In this document: piece after piece, positions 1 through 11,765 of the stretch
How the letters are laid out: every line of letters starts with the position of its first letter
Position numbering within the stretch: the first letter of the stretch is position 1
Source of the DNA: Symbiodinium natans
Taxonomy: Eukaryota > Sar > Dinophyceae > Suessiales > Symbiodiniaceae
Reading direction: 5' to 3'
Assembly: GCA_905221605.1 (NCBI GenBank)
Contig: CAJNDS010002306.1
Span: forward strand, 428,501-492,500
Length of the DNA: 64,000 nt
Position numbers and translations under genes: made by a program
The notes under the pieces: generated by a model
Databases searched by the model: none
Told to the model about the DNA's origin: nothing
What the model saw: only the letters and a program-made list of their open reading frames with translations

Positions 1-497
1 TTTTGGGCTGATTGGCTGCATGGAGCGGTGTCGACACAAGAAGGCTTCGGCAGGGTCGCGCGCAGACTGCTTAAAGTATGGGGCTTACGCTTTTGGGCTT
101 TGGGGTTCCTAAACCCCAAACCCTAGACCCTCGGACCAGTGCTGAGGAAAACGAGAAGAACTACGGCCGCCCGGTCTGGAATTGGCCCAAAGAGGCAGAG
201 TTCTCACGGTCTGCCGCTTGGCCTGCAAGAGGTTGGAGGTCTCTGCCATGCTGGGAACACAACGGGTTGTAGTAATCAAGACCACAAGCTCCAGTGATTT
301 AGGAGTTTATGAAAATCGGGGACCTCTAAGAGAAGGCCCCCACTTTGTACGATCCCCTTATAGTCTAAAGGGGTTGTCGCCCACAGCCGGGCGCGCCCCG
401 TGCCGACCAGGGGAGCAACAGCAAGAGCAACACCAACCAAGAACAACAAGAACGACATCCACGACGACGGCGGCGACGGCGGCGATGGCGATGGCGG

Positions 498-531
498 CGG
501 CAACAACAGCAACAACAACAACAACAACAGC

Positions 532-592
<61 letters not shown>

Positions 593-593
593 G

Positions 594-625
<32 letters not shown>

Positions 626-713
626 ACAGCAGCAACAGCAGCAACAGCAGCAACAGCAGCAACAACAGCAACAGCAGCAACAGCAGCAACAGCAGCAACA
701 GCAGCAACGAAGA
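498..713. repeat. CAA/CAG trinucleotide microsatellite
   Basis: About 210 bases of CAA repeats pass into mixed CAA/CAG repeats. In any frame this gives runs of Gln, Asn/Ser or Thr/Ala on + and Leu or Val/Ala on -. It is preceded by GGCGGCGATGGCG-type GC repeats. No flanking conserved peptide supports a real polyglutamine protein. Confidence 0.9.
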
Positions 714-789
714 GCAACAACTTCAGCAAGAGCACAGGAGCCACTGGAGAGGACGGACTATAGGCTTGAACTGCTCCCTTTTCGTCTGC

Positions 790-887
790 TCCTCACTTGC
801 ACATGTGCGCGCCCCCCGCGCGCGCGAGAATGACAGCCTTTTCGGCGCCGGCGCGCGCGCGCGCACGCAAGTGAGCACGTGAGGCCT
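790..887. repeat. GC-rich foldback (inverted repeat)
   Basis: The left arm starts CTCACTTGCACATGTGCGC and the right arm ends GCGCACGCAAGTGAG. The terminal nine bases are perfectly complementary and continue into alternating CG tracts. The interior around 815-850 is GCGCGC-rich, so it can form a hairpin or a Z-DNA-prone tract. A structural repeat is more likely than a gene. Confidence 0.6.
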
Positions 888-1520
888 GGGTGCCGTTCTG
901 CATGTGGCAAGGCTTGTACGCAGCCCTGCCGCAGCCCTTGGGGGCCTCCCCCCCAAGGGTCCCGCTGATGCTGCTAATGCGCGTCCCGGTGGCGGCTTGA
1001 AAACGGTCCATCACAGCACGAAAACCCCGGTATTTACAGCGAAAATTGCGTTTTCCAAGCTCCCAGCCGCATCCGAAACCCGAGGCCCCACCCGCTGATG
1101 CTCATGATGCGCGCTCGTTTTGGGGTCATCTGGGGTGGCCGTGATGATGCTCTCCGGGGTCGTGCTTGGGACCCCCGTGGGGGCACCCAAAAAATAAGTC
1201 CAGGAGCCCAATTTCGTTGAAGAATAGCGCGTTTTTCGCAACCAAAAATGTTCCTTAAAAATGATGCCCTTCGGAAGCCCAATTTGGAGCCGGATGTTGG
1301 CTTCCAAGCCGGGCGGCTATGACGCCACCCGGCGTAGCTAAAGCTAGGGCTGGCGCCAAGCGGCGATACACCTCGGGCGCGCCCGGATTTAAGAGCCTCC
1401 GGCTTGGGCGGGTGTAACTAGCATGCTGGTTCCGGGGGACCCCCCCCACCCGGCGGGCCTTAAACCCTAAACCCCATAACCCCAACTATCGTAAACCCTC
1501 AAAAACCTGAGCAAGCACAG

Positions 1521-3017
1521 GCCAGCCGGGAGATCCAGACCCACGACCTCCCTGCCAAAGCCAATGCTAATGTTGTTCCCATTCAGGCCGCTTGCTGGCT
1601 TAGGGTTTAGGGTTCAGGGTTCAGGCTTTAGGGTTTAGGGTTTAGGGTTTAGGGCTTAGGGTTTAGGGTTTTAGGGTTCAGGGTTCAGGCTTTAGGGTTT
1701 AGGGGCTTCGGATGTCCTTTGTCTTGGCTTGGCGGGGCGAACACAGGACATCCCGAACGGAGACAGAAGCTGAAGAAAGGGCATTACACCGCCGCTCAGA
1801 GTAGTAGGACGGTACTTTCAAGACACCGACGATGTGCATAAGTTGGACTACCCTAGGGCTTCTCTAGATGTACACCGTGCAACCGTATTCAAGGAAGGTA
1901 TCCGTCGTATGTATGCAGGCGTGGCACAAAGTTGCATAGTCCTCTCGCCCGTGCCGTTCCGGTTTGGGCTCCGGAGTCTCATTTGGCTCCCCACCTTTAG
2001 AGATACAAACCCAACCCTTCGGCTGTTGGAAATAAAACGCTGTAAGCAAGGTGTCCTGCTTCAAAGAATGCTTGAAGAATACGAAGTGCTAGGTTAACTG
2101 ACGTGTTAGATGTTCGCCCCTTAAGGCCATTGCTGGCGTTTAGACGTCTACGCTTGGCGTGGCAGTGCTCAAGAGCTTAACGTGCAGGCATTGATGGATC
2201 TTTTCCTGGCACGCGACCCCGACCTTCACAAGAAGATTTTCGGGCCGTTTAACCGGACGCAGTTTCAGGCCGTGAGCTTCGGAGCCTCTGTTCCAAGGAT
2301 GATCCAGGATGGTACGATATGGTAGCTTTGGTTTGGACTTCTGAATGCCAAGGCTCTTAGGTAAAGCAGCAGATAGTTGGACTTTGGAAAACTGCCCTGA
2401 CAGGCAATGAAAGAGATTCTTTTGGCTGGAGACACGAATCGGCTGGTGGCAGAACTGACGTTCGTTCCTTGGGCAGCAAGTCATTGAAAGAATGCGAGCA
2501 CGCGCAGGCGAGGCGTGCGAGAGGTGCCCGAGAGGTGCCCGAGGTGCGCGGGGCTCGCCCCACTCGCTCGCCCAGAATTTGGCCTTTTTCTGAGTGAACG
2601 TGCGGGGCGCGCAGGCGAGCAAGCGGGGTGCACGCCCCTTGCGCGCGCCCCCCAAACGCACTTTTCAAGTCAATCGTCACGCAGGTTTTTGAATTTTGCT
2701 AATGCATACAAAGGTGTTTTCCATTGTAAGAAAAGTAGTGATTTCATGCAAGGTTATGATACGTTTGGCTTCAGCTAAGTCGCACGTGAGTTCAAAACGA
2801 AAACGCACAGCTCGAGCTCCCTCAAACTCCCCAAGTCCTCTAAGTTAAGAACCCTGAAAAAGCCCCAAAACCCCAACATCCCCAAGCTCCAGAGGGTCTT
2901 AACCCTTAGCAGCCCGCACTAAAACAAGCGAAAACCTCCCCGGAAGTCGAAGCACGCCTTTTGGGAAGCTTAGGTGCGCATCAATGACCTTGCGGCGCCT
3001 CCAGAGTCCATCAACCC
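1521..3017 (+). CDS. Copy 1: N-terminal cytosolic exons
   Basis: Four exons (1521-1586, 2188-2268, 2404-2463, 2974-3017) encode the segment before S1. The signature peptides are NVVPIQ, ALMDLFLARDPDLHKK, QFQ, AMKEILLAGDTNR, LVAELTF and VRINDLAAPPESI. All but the first peptide have clear counterparts in at least two copies. Donors are GC (gccgct), GC (gccgtg), GT (gttcct) and GC (gcctct). EILLAGD..LVAELTF is exactly 60 bases in all three copies. I do not recognise a named domain here. Confidence 0.7.
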
Positions 3018-6000
3018 GCCTCTTAGTGGACCATTTGTTTGGGTTTTGGGGGGGGGTGGGTCCAGATTTTAGAGGGTCTGAGGACATTTTCCAGGGTTTA
3101 GGGCTTCGGGTTTTGGGGTTCGGGGTTTAGGGGTTGAGGCTATTTTTAGGGTTTAGGGTTTTGGTTTTGAGGTTCAGGGTTGAGGAAGTTCGGGGGGCGG
3201 GGGGGGAGAGGTGGCGGTTGGGTGGCTTTTGTGGTGGGATCTTGTTTATTCCGACCCTGCTCAAGGCTCATGTACATCGAGCCGTTCGTCTCCTGTCTCA
3301 TCATCGCATCTGGGCCCTTACCTTTACTTGGCATGGGACTCGAGTTCAGTTGACACGCAGTAATGTCCAAGTCCATCACCGGTCAGTTGTTTTCATCAGA
3401 CGCTTGATTACAAGAGCTGCGGAGAACCGGAAGAGCTTACACTACTGCCCCAAGTGATCTGCAGATGAACCTGCGCATACCTGCGCAACACCTCTTGACC
3501 ATCCCAACGCAAGAGCTTGTCCACCTGAGCCGCACGTTAGGCGAATGGCATCATGATCGGCTTTCAGACGGACAAGAGGTGGGAAGACTGGGGTGGCTGG
3601 CCCTACATCGAAGGACGGCAGGGCTGCATGGTAATTGGGGATACTTGGCAAGTCTTGCAGAGGAGCCCTTGTTTCCTTCCTGAGACTTCCTGTAGAACAG
3701 CCCAGTGCAGCACGGCAAAACTCTTGCTGATCGGCAAGGGATTGATTGCAGGAGTGCTGGCATTCTTCTTGCTCCTGGAAAGTGCTTTGGAAGCCAAGAG
3801 TGAAAGAGGATGCCACGAATGCATTGTCTACTCTCCGACCGACCCCGGACTCTCAAGTTCACTACACCCCTCGACTGCACAAGGAACTTAGGATATGAAC
3901 ATGATGCGAACAAATTGCACAGGTGTCGACTTTGCCCTCAGAGCAAGGATGCCAGGGCGCAATGCAAGGAAATGGAGGTCCACGGCAAGAAGTCAATCAG
4001 CACATGTTACCGGGCCAACGACCACTACAGCAACAGCAACCGCCAGACAACGAGACCCGAAACCGAAGCACACATCTCTGCTTTGAGTCTAGTATAGGTC
4101 GATGCAAAAAAAGTGAGCAACATCAGGGGATGCCGAAGCGGTTGCTGGAGCGGGTTCGGCTAGCTTGATACCACGACCTGCCCCCAAAGCATGACTTGAA
4201 CGCAGGGGGTTGCAAGTTGCTTTGTCTTCCGAGGTTGGCTAGCGGCTAGCGCTGTTCCGAGATTGATTCCTGTTTTGTTGCTCACTCATGATTCAACTGC
4301 AAAAACGTCTCGAGGATCTGTTCCAGCACACGTGATACCCTCAGAAAGTGTCAATAAGGCGGCTTGCGCTTCTACCTTTCTGGGCCTCGCGAGTTTGCCT
4401 GTGGCCCCGACTGGATATGGAACTGGCCTCTTGCCTTGCATGTTTGCACAGTAGGACCTGGTAGGACCTCAAGCAGGGTGTGAAAGCCCAGGCACAAGAA
4501 TGGAGAGTCAGAGTTAGGTGTGGGCCATGTCGGTTATCCCAACACTCTCGGCATCGCATCAGATGAAAGGCTAGGTGCCCTGAAGAAGCAGGGCTGGTCC
4601 GCTTTGGCTTTGCTCGTTGCTGCAGTTTCTGCTGCATGCCGGTTCTCAACAACGACCACATTCAAGGTTTGACTTCTTTCTGATGTTGACCGGCGTGACA
4701 GATGTCGTCATCCAGGCAGCATGGCTTGTGATGCTTGGAGCTTTGCATTCAGGGATGGGCTGGTGGGCTCGTGCACCTTCCAATCACATCCATTCCCTGT
4801 CCACTCCACCTCTACATACTCTACATATATGCAACCATGCAATCATTCATCCGAGGTTGGTCTTTCCTGCATACATCCCTGGGCCGAAAGTTTCAGTGCC
4901 GCGAAGTGTCGCTTTCATTACGCCGGCTAGCGGAGTAATTTCTACCCCGTTTTGCACATATAATACTTTTCTCATTCCGGAGGAGGCCCCAAGGCTCACT
5001 TGTGTCAGGAGCCTACGGGAAAGGGTGGGGGCACGGGTCTAAGATTCTAGATGCTGGCCTAGCAGAGTAGGCCAACTTTGGGGCAGCAAGAGTTTCTCAA
5101 AATGGCCCCCCATCTCCGATGTGAATCTAGGTTGGTCTCGTTGTGAAAACAGCCAGCTGTAGAGTTTGAGAATCCTGTAGCTGCCCAGAGTCGATCATCC
5201 AGCTTGCTTGTCCCCGCTGGAAGAGCACCACATGCGAGGCCATTGGCGACGTAGATCAGAACATGCTTCTTGGCTTGGCTGCCTTTAGCCTGGTTCAGAT
5301 GGTTGTGTAGGGCCTTCTTGTCTTGGCTTGGCTATCTCAAGAAGAGCTTCTGCCTGCGCTTGCCCGATCACGATGTCAGAAACGGGGCTCATGAGCTCTC
5401 ACTTGCCGTTTCACCCCCTTCTGACAGAAAAGGATTTAGGGCTTGCCGGGGGTTGCCAGCTTCGAATGGTTTGCAGGAAGTAGCTCCAGTTGGCTGATCA
5501 GGCATTCTGCGACATGTTGATGAGGAAGCTATGAGGATGTACAAACAAAACCGGCCTGTGCAGTGCAGTACGGAGTGACCCTGGAAAGTGGTTTAGCTTG
5601 TAGCCAGTAAGGAGGAGGAACGGCAACACCATCAGGTTTTGCAGGTTCTTGGTGTGGTATTGCCGCAAAGCAGCGAAGCATGGCGGCCCAAGTAAGAAGC
5701 CCTCAATATCAGCTTTCCTTTTGATCTGTCCAGCTTTCGAGTACAGTGTGAGACGATTTCAATTAAGTCCTGCAGGCATAAGGTCGTCATATTGAAAACG
5801 ACCACCGTGTGACCAGAAGGTGCTGATGACGGGGGCATGCAAGGGCCCGCAAACGTCCCTGAGCACCCTGAACCCCGACTCTCTACACAGGCTCGACACC
5901 CTAAAACTGTAAAACTCTGTGATGTCTTAGCACTTGATGGTGGGGAAAGGGGTGCCTCGCACCCAAAACCTCGAAACGTCTAAGGGGAACATCTTCCCTT

Positions 6001-9000
6001 CTCCGCTTCTGCCGCCTGATCCGGCTGGTGCGCGTCGTGTATCGTGGCAGCATGCTAAGGCCTCACACTTCGCAGAACTTCGTAGAAGAGTCCTGATGAC
6101 ATCTCATGATCCCAAACATGCTGTGGGCTCAGGAAAGTGTTCCGCCTGAAGTGCATGAAGGAGCGCTTGCTTGAACATGTTGCTAGGCTTGCTGCAGTCC
6201 TGCAGAAATCAGAAGGCAGCAAGCTGTTGTTAAGCAACCACCGGTGGCTTCGCGCAGGTGATGTCCCGATTTACCACTAACCTGCAGGATTAGACCGTCG
6301 CAAAACGCTTCCCAACACACCCTGGCGGCGTTCAACAAGCCAACCAACCCCAACCCACATCTGCACCCTAGGCAAGGCCTTCATGCATGGGACTGAGGGC
6401 TTAGTGGTTTGCTGGTTATTGGGGCTTAGGGTTGAGGGTTGTACGGTATAGGATAGGGTTTATACAGCTTTGGGTTTGGGCTAAGCCTTCCTCACGGATT
6501 CTTCGTAGCGAAAAAGGGAATGTGGCACCCTGTGTAGTCCTCCACAGGAACCTGCCGAGAGAAGGATTGAGAGCCTTGTATTTTCGAACTTTACACCAGA
6601 CATGTTCTAGAAGCATGATGGTTGGTAGAAGTTGACGATTAATTACACGACGGGTAGTTTCCTAAACTAGGGGGTCCCTTTCGGGTCTCCACACGTTCGG
6701 CACCCTGAACCCCAAACCCCTATAGTAAGGACTTTAAGCAAAACCCCCACACTACGGCACCCTAAGCCCTAATTAAAACCCTCTGGTAAGGACTTTAAAA
6801 GACGCCCCACAATACGGCACCCTAAACCCTAAACCCCAAAGTAAGGACTCTTGAAAAGGGAACTTTGTACTGCGCCTGGCGGAGGAGCTGCGGCTCATGG
6901 TGAAGGGGCTGGTGGCAGGTGGACACCGGGGCTGCGGGGGTTCCTCTAGTAGAAGGGTCCTCAGTACGGGCACTCACCCCAAAAGGGACCATGACATGGA
7001 GTCTAAATCTTGGAGAACCGGCAAATTGGTTCCACGGTTCGATGAAGTGTCCAGAGCTCGCCAAATCTCGCCAAGTTCTCCAAAACCTGTGCTTCTCGCA
7101 TGCTGGAACACTGGAAGCTTCACAGTGTGCGTCAGCTCATGCGGAGGTCTGCGGACTTTGCTTCTGGCCTTCGCTTTGCTGTTTACGGTCCTCTATGTGA
7201 TTTCAGGACACCAGTCAGGGCTACAAGGGGGCCCAAAAAAAGCACCTGCAATTCACTGACTCACTGTACATGCGCAGGAGGACGGTGGAGGGCCTACCCA
7301 CAGGGTACTTTACGAGCTGAAAGACTTGTAGTGCTTCGGAGCTTAGCGCAAGTCTCCGCTGAAGCTTCCAGGATTTGCCACCATGACCATCGGGCGAGAC
7401 ATCGCTACGGCACGGCTGGGGCTCGAAGAGCTCTTTGTAGATCTTCCGCAGCCTTCTGGCAGCAACGACTTCTAAAGGCGGCTTTGGCGTGCTTTGCTTT
7501 ACTTGAGCAGGGTGCCGGGGCTCATTATTCCAGGGGCCTCTAGAGTAGACTCTATAGAGTGGCGGCATCTACTGATATGACACAACTTTTCTCGTGAAAA
7601 GCTACTGAAGGTCGATGTTCACTGCCTTTCGCTGCTACAGCGGGGAGTGCATCTCAAGAAGAGGCCACTCGACAGAAGGTTCATGCCTTCATTATTCTGA
7701 CTGCTGCCATAGACCATACCTGTCGGTATACGTGTTACCACTGACTTCATGGCTTTTCATATTGATGCTATATCTGCTGCTACAACTGGTTCTTTGATTC
7801 TACAACTCCTTTCACGGGTGGATCAGTATCAGTGCTCGTTCGCGCAGTCTCCATCTCATTCCAGCAAGCTGCTTCTTTGCGTCCGTGCCTGTGCATTTTG
7901 GTGTACCTCCAGCTCCTGCAACGCTGGAGTTCGACAAAAGAGCCCTAGAGGGGGCGGGCGTGGCCAGCCCGAACACCGACAGGGAGTAGTAAACTGTGAG
8001 CCCGAAACGATGAGCAGTTGGCGAAACCAAAGCAGTACGGAGAGGCCATTCCTGAACTCGAACAGTTTGTGGCAATTCTAAACTCTAAACCCGAGCGAGG
8101 CCCTACCAGTACCCCAAAGCCCACCCCAAAAAAAAGCTACCAGCAGGGCCTGACAAGCCCCGAGCCCTCAAAAGTGTCGAGCGTGTCAAGCCCTTTTAGC
8201 TACATATCTACGGCCGCAAAGAAGAGACCACGAATCGCCTTCCTTGGGAAGGTGAGCCGATTCATGCTCTGCTGGCCGAGGACGCGGGTTGTGCGTGTTA
8301 TGAGGTGGGCTTGCGACAGCCTGTGGCATGAGTTGAGAACATGTAACATATGAGGGTTCAAGAATGCTAGGCTTTTGCCATTCCACGTGATGCCAAACCT
8401 GCAGGAATTTGGCTTCATTTTCGTCATCTGCTACGTTATCACTTACATGCTCGTCAGCATGGGTCCCTTGGCCAAGGCAAGTTGAAACCTTCCACCTCGG
8501 GCTCTTTTTTTTCCTGCGTATGACTTGTAGTTATTTGAAAAAACTCCCCTGAGTGCACAAGCACAATGCTCGGCAAGAAGGGCCTACTCAACCAGTGTGC
8601 TGTCGCAGCAACAGAAGAAGTCCTCAGCCGCGAGAAGCCTACTGCAATCCGCAGACCGTAAATGGTAAGTATCAACTTCTCAAGAAATAGGCAGATGTCC
8701 AGGTAGGCTGGCAGTGCAGTGACTTCCGAAAATAGCATGACAGCAGACAAGGTATCTTCAACGTTATCCTGGCGGCATCCCTTCTGAAGAGATCAGAGTG
8801 GCCTCAGGTTGCGGTATTACATGTACTTCTATTTTGCAGAGTGAGCGCTGCTGGAAGGTGGCACGCACGTCCCAAAGCTTATCAGGTGGTACCGCTATGT
8901 CCTTTCTACTACTGCTATCGTTGCAGTTGTACTACTATTGCTACATATTGCTACCTTGTTGCTTTAATGTTGATGATGGTACTGATGACGATGAAAATGA

Positions 9001-9028
9001 CGGTGATGGCGGCGGCGGCAGCGGCGGC

Positions 9029-9083
<55 letters not shown>

Positions 9084-11765
9084 GCTGCGGGTGCATGGTG
9101 GTCGCGGCGTTGATGATCTTAATCATCATCGTTAGTTCCTTTCAGGAATGTGCTTGCTGTTATTTGTTCCCTGGAGCAAGCCTACCCTAAGTAGTGCACT
9201 CACTTGACCTCACCGCTTAAGTCTTCATGCCCAGTCTGGTGGCCCAAAGTGTCAACCGAGGTGTATGTGGACATCACCATGAGAGCTGCGAAGGCGCGTG
9301 CGCCTGTTTTCGCCTTTGCACTGGGATGTTGTCTTGCAAGTCTACAGGTGCCAGTTCCGATTTGAGGTCCGGTGGTGTCTTAAGTAGGGTGTATTTGGGG
9401 CTTGCAGCAAACTGATGGCATCGCAGTCGCACCATCGAACATGATTGACAACATTTTTCGAGGCTTTTGGTGCTTAGGCTTTTGCATGCGTAGGCTTTGG
9501 GCTGCGAGCCAGTATCACGGCCGAAGCTCGACATCGGATCTCAAGCCCCTGCGACCTCAGGAGACGGAGGCCGTGACGTCTGAGCAGCATGCGCGCGAGT
9601 CGATTCGCATTGCTCGAACTACTCGCTGGGGGCCCAAGGGGCTTGGAGCAATCCTGGAGCATTCGATGCCACTTTGTGAGATGTGGTGCTGCTCGCCAAG
9701 TGCTGGGGGGATGGAGTCGGATGGAGATGAGTAGGGCTGAGTAGGGGAAAGGTTTTCATGAGGCGCGCTCGAAGATCTGATGCTGCTTCCGAGGCGAGTT
9801 GTTGAAGAAGTTTGCGCAGGCCTTGTGTTGTTTCGTCGGAGCAGGGGAGGTGCAATGGGTTGGGAATGGAGGCGGTCTTTGCGACTTCAGCCCAACGCTG
9901 TTCTAAATGGGGCCCCGGTGCATGCACAGCTGTTCATGTTCTCGCTCCAGGCTTACCGCCTCTATCAAGACTTTGACGAACCAGCTGCTGGGCGATACAA
10001 AGGGCTGTGCCCAGGATGTCTCGGGGTTCAGGACTTTCAGGTCCTTTGACGGATCGAATCTTGACGCCACCTTTTGGGAATCTTTGGGAGGCTTGTGCGC
10101 AGGAAGGCAGAGGGCCATTCAGGACTTGCGAAGCGATGCGAAGCGTGCCCTCTGTGTCACTAATGGCCCCAAAGAGGGCAGATACGCCGGTTACGCCAGC
10201 CACGCCCAAAGAATTGTCCGAAGGCAAGTGTAGAAAGATGCAGAAAGGCTATGGTCAGCAGCAGGGTGCCGGCCGGCCACTTCTGAACGTTGCGGGACCA
10301 TAGGTGCCACGTAGAGGGTAACCTTCGTATGACATGTGGAATTCGGCATGCTCAGGACAGACAAAAGTTCAAGATAGAGACCCAGAATACCATCGCCTAC
10401 ACAGACGAAGACATTAATGACATCGCTGGAGCCCAAGAAGATGGTCTTGATACACAGGGCGTTGAGCAGTCGCCACTAGCATTGTTGCAGTGTTCAGAGC
10501 ACGCTGCTGCAGAGCATCGGGGGGGTGCCTCCCCGGAACAACAAAAAAGGGGGAATGTGCTGAGGTTCCTAAAAGTCCTGAAGCTTAGTTCGTACAGCCC
10601 AATTGGCCTGTGTTGGATACGGATACGGCGTATGTCCAAAGGCCTTCAGCAAGGAGCTGTTCTTGCTGGTGATCCAGGCGCCTAATGGTCCGGGAATATC
10701 TGGGATCAGCCATTGGAGGTTCGCAAGTCGGGGCTCTGTGCATTGCTCATCGGACAACCGCACAAGAAACGTCAAGAACCTGTGAGAGCCCTCGGAGGAT
10801 CTCGGCATAATGTGCAACTGTGGCACCCTACGACCATGATACGGGCTCGAAAGCATCCGACTGCCAGGATCGCACCGTCCAGTCACTGATGGACGAGCTT
10901 GACCTCCCGCCTGACAGGGCAAACCTTTTCGAGGCCAGCTTGACAGGCGAACATGAGGTAATTACGCATCAGGCACACATGCATTGCACTGTGTGCCAGG
11001 ATACATACTGGCACGTGCCAAACGTATGATCTTTGCAGAATGGCCGTGACGCAGGCCCCACACATGCATGGCACATCATTAATTACATCTTTGGGTTTGG
11101 AATCTTACCTCATCAGACTAGCTGACTAGCCACAACCTATAGGTGTACCTTGCACAAGGAAGCACTGGCAAAGCTGCTTTATTTTCGCGCAGGAGTGTAG
11201 GTTTGCCCACACGCATTCGTTGCCACAGCCCAGGGAGGTTGCAGCCTACTCACCTGGCCTTCACAAACAAGGGGGGGGGGGGGGGTTGGGGGGGTGGGGG
11301 GGGGGGGGTGGGGGGGAGTTGGGGTTCGGAGTCTTCCCTTCGTGCTCCACTACGCGCGCGCGCAGTCCAAACGGCACTTGCCCAGCTTTGAACCCGATGA
11401 ACCACCACTACACCCCCTATTCTTACGGCTCAGGGAACCCTCTGAAGTATCGAGTCCTGACAAGGTCATTGATGCAGATGGCAGTGGAACCATGGATGTA
11501 ACGGAGCTGGTTCAGGCAAGGGATCCAGCAAACGAGTTCTCTGCACGACTGACGTTCTCAGCACACCCTAAAACTTGTCAAGTGGCCGCCACAGCGCTCA
11601 TGCCGTTGCATGGCCATGTCGAACCCTAGGAGCAGCAAGCCTTATTCATCCCTATTCCAGGGGATGTTGAAGATCCGCGGAGATGTCAAGAAAAGCGACA
11701 CGGTGGCGACACTCCTCGCGACGAAGGCGCTCCAAGAAATGGTCTCGGAGCCCTGGAGTGCATGA
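1521..11765 (+). CDS. Voltage-gated cation channel with EF-hand, tandem copy 1 (multi-exon)
   Basis: This is a six-transmembrane voltage-gated cation channel unit for the plasma membrane or another membrane. Exons located: 1521-1586, 2188-2268, 2404-2463, 2974-3017, 3266-3305, 3541-3613, 3752-~3800, ~4394-4425, 4667-4715, 5985-6038, 6133-~6165, 6885-6918, 7147-7206, 7372-7450, 7611-~7660, 8405-8462, 8752-8774, 9261-9293, 9561-~9640, 9794-~9820, 10356-10430, 10642-10677, 10868-10933, 11465-11515 and 11661-11765. Introns end in AG and begin GT, GC or GA, and reading frame is kept across the joins tested. Order is N-terminal helices, S1, S2, S3, S4 (arginines every third residue), S5, pore, S6, cytosolic helices, one EF-hand and a TGA stop at 11763. 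The upstream start codon was not found. Alternative: one unit of a longer multi-domain transcript. Whether it is expressed is unknown. Confidence 0.75.
1600..1706 (+). repeat. Telomere-like TTTAGGG array in an intron of channel copy 1
   Basis: Degenerate TTTAGGG and TTCAGGG units lie in the intron between the first two located exons of channel copy 1. The orientation is TTTAGGG on the + strand. An identical seven-unit sub-pattern occurs twice inside it, around 1608 and 1668. Confidence 0.85.
3266..3806 (+). CDS. Copy 1: S1 and probable S2 exons
   Basis: Exon 3266-3305 gives LMYIEPFVSCLII. Exon 3541-3613 gives ANGIMIGFQTD then a Trp-rich loop ending GWPYIE. Joined, they make the S1 helix and the S1-S2 loop. 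Exon 3752-~3800 gives GVLAFFLLLESALEAK, a hydrophobic helix with an acidic residue as expected for S2. The phases fit: 3613 leaves one base and 3752 supplies two, giving Gly. Donors are GC at 3306 and GA at 3614. S2 has no aligned partner in the other copies, so it is less certain. Confidence 0.6.
4394..4715 (+). CDS. Copy 1: S3 exons
   Basis: The first segment ends GPDWIWNW (donor GC at 4426) and the second (4667-4715) reads FDFFLMLTGVTDVVIQ (donor GC at 4716). The split Trp codon is completed across the intron. An aromatic WNW-F/D start followed by FxLMxxGVxD is typical of S3 in voltage-gated channels. Copy 3 has the matching exon with IWNW uninterrupted. Confidence 0.6.
5985..6165 (+). CDS. 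Copy 1: S4 voltage-sensor exons
   Basis: Exon 5985-6038 encodes SSLLRFCRLIRLVRV and exon 6133 onward encodes KVFRLKCMKER. The intron uses a GT donor (gtatcg) and its join restores V-V-K-V-F-R, matching the uninterrupted copy 3 sequence. Basic residues recur at about three-residue spacing (R, R, R, R, then K and R), the hallmark of a voltage sensor. Confidence 0.8.
6885..7206 (+). CDS. Copy 1: S4-S5 linker and S5 exons
   Basis: Exon 6885-6918 encodes ELRLMVKGLVA and ends in phase 1 with a GT donor. Exon 7147-7206 encodes GLRTLLLAFALLFTVLYVIS, a hydrophobic S5 helix, and ends with a GA donor (gacacc). Copy 2 carries linker and S5 in one uninterrupted exon, which supports the join. Confidence 0.75.
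7372..7660 (+). CDS. Copy 1: pre-pore and pore-loop exons
   Basis: Exon 7372-7450 encodes GFATMTIGRDIATARLG, then EELFVDLPQ, with a GC donor (gccttc). Exon 7611 onward encodes SMFTAFRCYSGEC. The arrangement LP-x-S-M-F-T-x-F resembles the pore helix and selectivity segment of calcium- and sodium-channel-type subunits, and the Glu in SGEC sits where the selectivity acidic residue is expected. That placement is by pattern, not by an alignment I could run. Confidence 0.7.
8405..8774 (+). CDS. Copy 1: S6 exons
   Basis: Exon 8405-8462 encodes EFGFIFVICYVITYMLVSM. Exon 8752-8774 continues GIFNVILA. The codon for Gly is split across a GT-donor intron (gtccct). The two form the S6 gate helix; the next donor is GC (gcatcc). 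The same split Gly intron exists in copies 2 and 3 with GA and GC donors. Confidence 0.75.
9261..9830 (+). CDS. Copy 1: post-S6 cytosolic exons
   Basis: Exon 9261-9293 encodes VYVDITMRAAK and follows NVILA directly, as expected for the S6 exit. Exon 9561-~9640 encodes ETEAVTSEQHARESIRIA then RTTR. Exon 9794 onward encodes ELLKKFAQA. All three peptides recur in copies 2 and 3. They look like a charged helical cytosolic linker between pore and EF-hand. Confidence 0.7.
10356..10677 (+). CDS. Copy 1: cytosolic exons before the EF-hand
   Basis: Exon 10356-10430 includes TIAYTDEDINDIAG (donor GC). Exon 10642-10677 encodes AFSKELFLLVIQ (donor GC, gcgcct). Copy 2 has FTDEDIRHNIA and AITKELFLLVIQ. 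A further fragment near 10040-10090 (FDGSNLDATFWESLG) may be another exon, with a weak match to copy 2. Confidence 0.6.
10868..11765 (+). CDS. Copy 1: EF-hand and C-terminal exons
   Basis: Exon 10868-10933 encodes DRTVQSLMDELDLPPDRAN then LFE, the entering helix. Exon 11465-11515 encodes the 12-residue loop DADGSGTMDVTE, with Asp at 1, 3 and 9, Ser at 5 and Glu at 12, so all usual calcium ligands are present. Exon 11661-11765 encodes GMLKIRGDVKKSDTVATLLA and runs to TGA at 11763. Both introns have GC donors. Confidence 0.75.

Larger units (their letters stand above)
1..1520. other. Upstream region, no gene recognised
   Basis: No convincing coding segment was seen. The stretch holds one degenerate telomere-like motif near 105-125, a CAA/CAG microsatellite (about 500-712), a GC-rich foldback (790-887), and two related passages around 960 and 1090 that both contain CCGCTGATGCT. 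Long reading frames at 182-882 come from translating the microsatellite and were not annotated. Confidence 0.6.

Noticed and set aside
182-882. Several polyGln/polyThr/polyLeu frames over the CAA/CAG repeat
   Set aside because: All six frames stay open through the repeat and the flanks show no conserved peptide.
8841-9190. Met- and Asp-rich frames over the GAT repeat (9029-9082)
   Set aside because: They are microsatellite translations lying in an intron of channel copy 1.
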